Assembly (NCBI GenBank): GCA_030426105.1
Contig: JAUHZI010000001.1
Coordinates: 1 to 64,000, forward strand
Length of the DNA stretch: 64,000 bases
DNA from: Bacteroidia bacterium
Lineage (GTDB): Bacteria; Bacteroidota; Bacteroidia; Flavobacteriales_D; Parvicellaceae
Direction: 5' to 3'
Numbering within the stretch: position 1 is the stretch's first letter; every line of letters starts with the position of its first letter. The position numbers and the translations under genes were made by a program. Positions 59,022 to 64,000 of this stretch are shown piece by piece. The notes beneath the pieces were generated by a model. It ran no database searches, had not been told where the DNA came from, and worked only from the letters and a program-made list of their open reading frames with translations.

Positions 59022-59900
59022 ATGAATATCGCCATACTTTCTAGAGATGCTAATATATATTCCACTTATCGTTTAATCCAAGAAGGAAGAGAGCGTGGGC
59101 ATAAAATGTTTGTAATCGACCATACACAATGCTGTATGGTTGTAGAGAATAACCGTCCAAAAATCTATTTTCAAGATTTAAAAATCAAAGATATAGATGT
59201 CATTATTCCTAGGATTGGAGCTAATGTAACAGCTATTGGAGCTAATGTAATCCATCAATTTGAAAGTATGGGAGTGCCCTCAACACTTCCTTCTTCTAGT
59301 TTACTAAACTCTAGAAACAAAATTAAGTCGTTACAACTATTATCTAGTCAAAACATAGGCATTCCAAATACCTGTTTTATTAATAAACTTACGAACTTAA
59401 AAACAATTGAAAAAACACTCGGAGCTCCTCCATGGATAATCAAAATACCAGAAGGAACCCAAGGAATAGGGGTAATTTTATCTGACACTTTAGATGCTGC
59501 TGAATCGACCATTGAAGCCTTAACTAAGCTAAATTCCAAAGTAATTGTTCAAGAATTCATCAAGGAAAGTAAAGCTACAGATATTAGAGTATTTGTTGTT
59601 AATGGTAAAATATTGGGAGCGATGAAACGTTCTGCTAACACAGGATTTCGTTCAAATTTACACCGAGGCGCAACTGGTGTTCCCGTTTCTCTAACTGTTA
59701 AAGAACAACGTATAGCACTTGATGCGGTTAAAGCTTTAGGGCTAAACATTGCAGGAGTAGACCTTCTACAGAGCAGAAAAGGTCCATTAATTATGGAAGT
59801 AAATTCTTCACCGGGGCTTGAAGGTATAGAACAAAACACCGTACATAATATTGCTAAAGAGATTATTTTAGCTGCTGAAACAATAGCAGCCCCTAAATAG
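59022..59900 (+). CDS. rimK: RimK-type ATP-grasp glutamate ligase
   Basis: 292 aa, aligned by eye along its whole length with E. coli RimK, which adds glutamate to the C-terminus of ribosomal protein S6: MNIAILSRDANIYSTYRLIQEGRERGH, VIIPRIGANVTAIGANVIHQFESMGV, KIPEGTQGIGVILSDT (ATP loop), VQEFIKESKATDIRVFVVNGK, GFRSNLHRGATGVPVSLT, and GPLIMEVNSSPGLEGIE (metal ligands E and N). The target in Bacteroidota is uncertain. It lies between a DUF2167 gene and type III glutamine synthetase. Confidence 0.93.
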   Translation: MNIAILSRDANIYSTYRLIQEGRERGHKMFVIDHTQCCMVVENNRPKIYFQDLKIKDIDVIIPRIGANVTAIGANVIHQFESMGVPSTLPSSSLLNSRNKIKSLQLLSSQNIGIPNTCFINKLTNLKTIEKTLGAPPWIIKIPEGTQGIGVILSDTLDAAESTIEALTKLNSKVIVQEFIKESKATDIRVFVVNGKILGAMKRSANTGFRSNLHRGATGVPVSLTVKEQRIALDAVKALGLNIAGVDLLQSRKGPLIMEVNSSPGLEGIEQNTVHNIAKEIILAAETIAAPK

Positions 59901-60036
59901 ACATTATTCTTAACCAACCCCTTGTTTTCATACCTAAAAACAAAATAAAGACACTTTTTTACACAACCACCCCACACTTTTAACACCAAAACAAAATATT
60001 TCATATTAATTTAACATCAACCCCCTTCTGTTTTTA

Positions 60037-60044
60037 TATATTTG
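60037..60044 (+). promoter_or_regulatory. -7 box TATATTTG of the glutamine synthetase gene
   Basis: Perfect TAnnTTTG; transcription starts near 60050, leaving a leader of about 12 bases. The ORF-track start (TTG at 60042) lies inside this box and cannot be right. Confidence 0.65.
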
Positions 60045-60062
60045 CAAAAAAACACAATAAAA

Positions 60063-62252
60063 ATGTCAATCAATCGATTCAAAGCTTTAGAAGCATCTCA
60101 AAAAAGACAACCACAAACAGTGAACTACCCGTCGGATAAAATATCTGATTACTTTGGGGAAAATGTTTTTGATATAGGTAAAATGCGTTCTTACTTAACA
60201 GAAGACGCTTATAAAAGCGTTAAAAAAGCTATGTTAGAAGGACATAGAATTGAACGTAACATTGCTGATCAAATTGCAACCGCAATGAAAGACTGGGCAA
60301 TGTCGAAAAAGGTAACTCATTATACTCACTGGTTCCAACCATTAACTGGATCGACTGCAGAGAAACATGATGCTTTCTTTACTCCAACTGAAGAAGGAAG
60401 AGCTATTGAACAATTTGAAGGAAAATTATTAATCCAACAAGAGCCTGACGCTTCTTCATTTCCAAATGGAGGTATTCGAAACACTTTTGAAGCAAGAGGG
60501 TATACAGCATGGGATCCTACCTCTCCAGCTTTTATCATGGGACGCACTCTATGTATCCCTACGATATTTATATCATATACAGGAGAAGCTTTAGATTATA
60601 AAGCTCCATTATTAAAGGCACTAGACGCTGTAGATGAAGCGGCAACTGATGTTTGTCAATATTTTGACAAAAACATTTCTAGAGTTAGAGCGACCCTAGG
60701 GTGGGAACAAGAGTACTTCTTAGTAGATACTGCTCTATTTAATGCAAGACCTGATTTAATTTTATCTGGACGAGCTTTGGTGGGTCATTCTCCAGCAAAA
60801 GGACAACAATTAGACGATCATTATTTTGGGTCTATTCCTGAGCGAGCGACGGCTTTTATGCAGGATTTTGAAACAGAGGCATACAGATTAGGAATACCTG
60901 TTACAACGAGGCATAATGAAGTTGCCCCTAATCAGTTTGAATGTGCTCCAATGTTTGAAGAGGCAGATTTAGCTGTTGATCACAATTTATTGCTAATGGA
61001 TTTATTGGAAAAAGTTGCTTCTAGACACCACTTTGAAGTGTTGTTACATGAAAAACCTTTTGCTGGTCTTAATGGATCAGGGAAGCATAACAACTGGTCT
61101 CTAGGAACAAACACTGGCGTTAACTTATTACAACCAGGAAAAAATCCAAAAACGAACTTAAGGTTTCTAACTTTCTTGGTCAATACAATCAAAGGTATTC
61201 ATGATTATGCTGATGTACTACGTTCTAGCATTGCTTCTGCATCTAACGATCATAGACTTGGTGCTAACGAAGCACCTCCAGCTATTATGTCTGTTTTTAT
61301 TGGTTCTCAGCTTTCTGAAATGTTAGATAAGATTGAAAAATCTATCAAGGCTGGAAAAATGACTCCAGAAGATAAAACAGCATTGAAATTAGACATTGGT
61401 AAAATCCCTCAACTAATGTTGGACAATACTGATCGTAATAGAACATCTCCTTTCGCCTTTACTGGAAATAAATTTGAGTTCAGAGCTGTAGGTTCTACTG
61501 CTAACTGTTCGCAGGCTATGATAGCTATCAATACAATAATGGCTAAGCAACTAAAAGCTTTTAAGAAGTCTGTTGATTCAAGAATTGCTAAGGGTGTGAA
61601 AAAAGATGAAGCAATTTTAAAAGAATTACAAGATTTAATTAAAGCATCTAAAAAGATTCGTTTTGAAGGAAATGGGTACGGTGACGAATGGGTAAAAGAA
61701 GCTGAGAAAAGAGGTTTATCAAATCTAAAAGATACACCTAGGGCTTTAACACCAATGAAAACTAAAGCTTATGTTAATCTATTTGAAAGCCAAGGTGTTT
61801 TAACGAAACGTGAGATTGAAGCAAGACATGACATAGAGCTTGAAGCTTATACAATGAAGATTCAAATTGAAGCTCGTATTTTAGGTGATCTTTGTAAAAC
61901 ATATATTACTCCAGCTGTAATTAGATACCAAACCGAATTACTAAGCAATGTTAAAGGTCTACAAGATGTTTTGGGTGCTAATGAAGCTAAAAAAGCTGGA
62001 AAAGTTCAAATCGAAATCATTAAGGAGATCAGCCAACATTTAGAAGTCATAAAAACTGATGTTGACAAAATGGTTGAAGAGCGTAAGAAAGCAAACAAAA
62101 TTGCAAACACTGAAGAAAAAGCCTTTGCTTATTGCGATAATGTAAAACCTTTTATTGAAGACATCAGATACCATACTGACAAACTTGAACAATTGGTAGA
62201 TGACTCATACTGGCCATTACCAAAGTTGAGAGAGTTATTATTTACTAAATAA
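60063..62252 (+). CDS. glnN: Glutamine synthetase type III
   Basis: 729 aa from the ATG at 60063, the typical size of GSIII (double-length dodecameric enzyme of Bacteroidota and cyanobacteria). It makes glutamine from glutamate, ammonia and ATP. Landmarks: MKDWAMSKKVTHYTHWFQPLTGSTAEKHDAF, ARGYTAWDPTSPAFI, TLGWEQEYFLVD, TRHNEVAPNQFECAPMFEEADLAVDHN, HEKPFAGLNGSGKHNNWSLGTNTGVNLL and DRNRTSPFAFTGNKFEFRAVGSTAN. Single-gene unit with its own promoter and terminator. No PII or ammonium transporter gene is adjacent. Confidence 0.97.
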   Translation: MSINRFKALEASQKRQPQTVNYPSDKISDYFGENVFDIGKMRSYLTEDAYKSVKKAMLEGHRIERNIADQIATAMKDWAMSKKVTHYTHWFQPLTGSTAEKHDAFFTPTEEGRAIEQFEGKLLIQQEPDASSFPNGGIRNTFEARGYTAWDPTSPAFIMGRTLCIPTIFISYTGEALDYKAPLLKALDAVDEAATDVCQYFDKNISRVRATLGWEQEYFLVDTALFNARPDLILSGRALVGHSPAKGQQLDDHYFGSIPERATAFMQDFETEAYRLGIPVTTRHNEVAPNQFECAPMFEEADLAVDHNLLLMDLLEKVASRHHFEVLLHEKPFAGLNGSGKHNNWSLGTNTGVNLLQPGKNPKTNLRFLTFLVNTIKGIHDYADVLRSSIASASNDHRLGANEAPPAIMSVFIGSQLSEMLDKIEKSIKAGKMTPEDKTALKLDIGKIPQLMLDNTDRNRTSPFAFTGNKFEFRAVGSTANCSQAMIAINTIMAKQLKAFKKSVDSRIAKGVKKDEAILKELQDLIKASKKIRFEGNGYGDEWVKEAEKRGLSNLKDTPRALTPMKTKAYVNLFESQGVLTKREIEARHDIELEAYTMKIQIEARILGDLCKTYITPAVIRYQTELLSNVKGLQDVLGANEAKKAGKVQIEIIKEISQHLEVIKTDVDKMVEERKKANKIANTEEKAFAYCDNVKPFIEDIRYHTDKLEQLVDDSYWPLPKLRELLFTK

Positions 62253-62274
62253 ACCAATATCATACTTTACATTA

Positions 62275-62312
62275 AAAGACCTTTAGCTATTTTGCTAAGG
62301 GTCTTTTTTTTA
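62275..62312 (+). terminator. Intrinsic terminator after glnN
   Basis: AGACCTTTAGC-TATTTT-GCTAAGGGTCT (one mismatch) followed by TTTTTTTT. Confidence 0.9.
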
Positions 62313-62396
62313 TCAAAACACTATTAAACTTCTTGGATATAGGTCATTATTAATTCGATAATCTTCACTATCTTTATTCAAAATAATTTTCAAACT

Positions 62397-63323
62397 ATGC
62401 AAGAAATATACACCTCCTATGGGGTTGGGATAATTATCCTTGCCTTATTAATTTACAAAGCAATTATCATTGTTGATGAAAAAACTTTTTATGTTATTCA
62501 ACGACTAGGAAAATTCAACAAAATGGCGGGTGCTGGATTTGGGCTTATTATTCCTTTTATTGACTCAAAAGTTGGAGTACTAAACATGAGAATTCAGCAA
62601 TTAGATGTAGACATCGAAACCAAGACTCAGGACGACGTTTTTGTTCACCTTAGAGTTTCTGTTCAATACCAAGTTATGAACGATAAACTATGGGATGCTT
62701 ATTATGCTTTAGACAACCCTCGTCACCAAATTTCATCCTATATCTTTGATGACGTTCGAGCTGAAGTTCCAAAAATGGAACTAGATGACGTTTTTGCTAA
62801 AAAAGATGACATTGCAGATGCTGTTAGAAAGAATCTTTCTGACTCGATGCACGAATATGGATATATTATTGTAAAAGCGCTCATTACAGACATTGACCCT
62901 GACCCTAATGTTAAAGAGTCGATGAATAAAATTAATGCTGCCAAGAGAGAAAAAGAAGCAGCTATCGAAGAAGCTGAAGCTCAAAAAATTAGAGTTGTAA
63001 AAGCCGCAGAAGCCGATGCCGAATCAAAACGTTTATCAGGTGAAGGTATTGCTAGTCAACGTTTAGAAATAGTAAGAGGTTTTAAAGAGTCTGTGGAGGA
63101 TTTCCAAAAAACACTAAAAGACATTACACACGAGGAAGTTATGCAATTTGTCCTACTAACTCAGTATTTTGATACCCTGAACAACATTGGACAAAATGGG
63201 AAAAACACTTCTATTTTAGTTCCTCATTCTCCAAGCGCCATGAAGGATTTCCAACAACAAATTATTGAGGGAACACTAATTGGGAAAAAGTTAGAGAGCG
63301 CTTCTGAAGGTGATGATGATTAA
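62397..63323 (+). CDS. SPFH/band 7 (stomatin-like) membrane protein
   Basis: 308 aa. One N-terminal transmembrane segment (YGVGIIILALLIYKAIIIV) is followed by the SPFH domain: FYVIQRLGKFNKMAGAGFGLIIPFIDSKVGVLNMRIQQLDVDIETKTQDDVFVHLRVSVQYQV. A coiled coil rich in A, E and K (INAAKREKEAAIEEAEAQKIRVVKAAEADAESKRLSGEG; about 180-225) and a flotillin-like end follow. Such proteins form large membrane-domain scaffolds. A TATCTTTA box at 62369 is a plausible promoter. Monocistronic, followed by a strong hairpin. Confidence 0.93.
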   Translation: MQEIYTSYGVGIIILALLIYKAIIIVDEKTFYVIQRLGKFNKMAGAGFGLIIPFIDSKVGVLNMRIQQLDVDIETKTQDDVFVHLRVSVQYQVMNDKLWDAYYALDNPRHQISSYIFDDVRAEVPKMELDDVFAKKDDIADAVRKNLSDSMHEYGYIIVKALITDIDPDPNVKESMNKINAAKREKEAAIEEAEAQKIRVVKAAEADAESKRLSGEGIASQRLEIVRGFKESVEDFQKTLKDITHEEVMQFVLLTQYFDTLNNIGQNGKNTSILVPHSPSAMKDFQQQIIEGTLIGKKLESASEGDDD

Positions 63324-63344
63324 ATCGTTATAGTAACTATAAAT

Positions 63345-63378
63345 AAAAAGGCGAATTGAACATTCAATTCGCCTTTTT
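63345..63378. terminator. Bidirectional intrinsic terminator
   Basis: AAAAAGGCGAATTGA-ACA-TTCAATTCGCCTTTTT, a long near-perfect stem with T tracts on both strands, between the convergent SPFH and gldH genes. Confidence 0.93.
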
Positions 63379-63396
63379 ATATTCTTCTCGTGTTAT

Positions 63397-63876
63397 TTAT
63401 TCTTGCCACTGTTTTAATTTAATTCCTACATCTGTTATTTCTTCTAACACTGGTACACGCATACCGTGTGCTAGAGCCACTTTATACTTTCCTTCTAAAG
63501 GAAACCTCCTATGCTCCATAAAAGTAGATGTAGTTGTAATAATCGTACCTGAATTATTCCCTAACCAATTACCGTATTGATCAGCTAGTACAATTTCTAA
63601 CGTGTCACGACGTGTTTTTCCATTTGGAAATGTAATATCAGAAAACAAAAAGACATTACTCCATTGGTAATTCTCTGTATTGCGAATTAAAACTGAAAAA
63701 TTATAATAATTAACTGTATCTTTAATGTCAAACTCAAACTCTAAAGCCTTAGACTCCTCCCATTTTTGTTGACTCAAAACTTTACTTTGATTGACTACAA
63801 CACCTTTCTCTCCACAAGAATAAAGTGTTAACAATGCCATTACAAAAACACTAATCTTTTTTATCCCCTGAAGCAT
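63397..63876 (-). CDS. gldH: Gliding motility lipoprotein GldH
   Basis: 159 aa. The lipoprotein signal ends VMALLTLYSC with C21 as lipid site. The mature domain fits GldH (NYYNFSVLIRNTENYQWSNVFLFSDITFPNGKTRRDTLEIVLADQYGNWLGNNSG...RRFPLEGKYKVALAHGMRVPVLEEITDVGIKLKQ). GldH is needed for gliding in Flavobacterium johnsoniae, though many non-gliding Bacteroidota also encode it. The start at 63876 lies inside the upstream gene (26-base overlap in another frame), consistent with an operon. Confidence 0.92.
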   Translation of the reverse strand: MLQGIKKISVFVMALLTLYSCGEKGVVVNQSKVLSQQKWEESKALEFEFDIKDTVNYYNFSVLIRNTENYQWSNVFLFSDITFPNGKTRRDTLEIVLADQYGNWLGNNSGTIITTTSTFMEHRRFPLEGKYKVALAHGMRVPVLEEITDVGIKLKQWQE

Positions 63877-64000
63877 TTGTTTTTCCTTTAGGTTTATTAT
63901 TTCTATTCGAATTTTGTTTTCGATTTCGATTATTTGGTCTGTTATTTTTTCTCGGAGTATTTGGTGACTTTACATCTTTTGCTCCTTCTTTTTTCGCTTG
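63851..64000 (-). CDS. C-terminal tail of an upstream gene, possibly PSP1/RicT family (cut by window edge)
   Basis: The frame is open from the window edge and ends with TAG at 63851-63853, giving 49 residues: K/N/R-rich, disordered (NTPRKNNRPNNRNRKQN, then GKTNASGDKKD). In many Flavobacteria the gene just before gldH encodes the PSP1-domain protein RicT, which carries a basic Asn/Arg-rich tail; that synteny is the main basis for the suggestion. The conserved PSP1 domain itself is outside the window. Confidence 0.5.
   Translation of the reverse strand, partial: QAKKEGAKDVKSPNTPRKNNRPNNRNRKQNSNRNNKPKGKTNASGDKKD

Noticed and set aside
60042-60062. ORF-track TTG start of glutamine synthetase
   Set aside because: The TTG is part of the TATATTTG promoter box; the ATG at 60063 matches the family N-terminus.
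1-64000. tRNA, rRNA, CRISPR array, insertion sequence, prophage, toxin-antitoxin or restriction-modification system
   Set aside because: None was recognised on either strand. The 'YwqK antitoxin' label of the protein at 8963-9424 is only a family name; no toxin gene lies beside it. Short RNA genes in the gaps could still be missed without covariance-model searches.

Overview
Most of the window (about 2190 to 64000) is one AT-rich, gene-dense stretch of a Bacteroidota genome, almost certainly order Flavobacteriales and probably an uncultured aquatic member. The evidence is a type IX secretion sorting domain (5187-6629), the gliding lipoprotein GldH (63397-63876), a type III glutamine synthetase, a Rho with a long K/N/Q-rich insertion, an IPExxxVDY-pyk gene pair, a DUF5723/thrombospondin-3/OmpA protein, many short lipoprotein signal peptides, and repeated TAnnTTTG -7 promoter boxes. 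There are no convincing Shine-Dalgarno sites in this part.

The first 2.2 kb is different. It is GC-rich and holds the tail of an SDR oxidoreductase, purC and purE. The purE frame runs without a stop into a histidine-kinase-like PAS segment, then into the antisense of a sigma-54 activator. That activator reads continuously into the AT-rich side and changes composition at its Walker B motif. Each switch falls in a conserved or shared short sequence. I read this as a chimeric contig end rather than a real locus.

Layout of the Bacteroidota part: (a) 2.2-9.4 kb: response regulator, M3 peptidase, then surface and secreted proteins (FG-GAP/T9SS protein, a tail-fibre-like protein, a YwqK-repeat protein). 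(b) 9.4-14.3 kb, minus strand: flippase, dut, sugar nucleotidyltransferase, TPR lipoprotein, likely envelope glycan related. (c) 14.4-20.4 kb: YraN, Mfd, Rho (DNA repair and transcription). (d) 20.5-28.8 kb: thioredoxin-like protein, an unlisted 32-aa membrane protein, GH3-type ligase, propeller-like protein, YidD, ACMSD, metallophosphoesterase, M1 peptidase and a lipoprotein. (e) 28.9-36.4 kb: DUF4412, CotH-kinase protein, TPR histidine kinase, small lipoprotein and membrane protein, Cj0069-type ATP-grasp protein. (f) 36.6-46.2 kb: Lpd, Lgt, Mpl, GNAT, a divergent HEAT-repeat DNA repair/HxlR pair with an operator, antiporter, TRIC-type channel, HemW. (g) 46.2-51.6 kb, minus strand: three tandem FKBP isomerases, M42 peptidase, pyruvate kinase, IPExxxVDY protein. 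(h) 51.7-57.2 kb, minus strand: OmpA and lipoprotein pair, folA-thyA. (i) 57.4-64 kb: DUF2167 protein, RimK, GSIII, SPFH protein, then GldH and the tail of an upstream gene.

No CRISPR array, transposase, integrase, phage module, tRNA or rRNA was recognised, and no gene-free gap exceeds 300 bases. I did not find a convincing new multi-gene system. The best leads are the HxlR/operator/DNA-repair divergon, the 32-aa membrane protein with its own promoter, the CotH kinase protein, the tail-fibre-like surface protein, and the GH3-YidD-ACMSD gene run.
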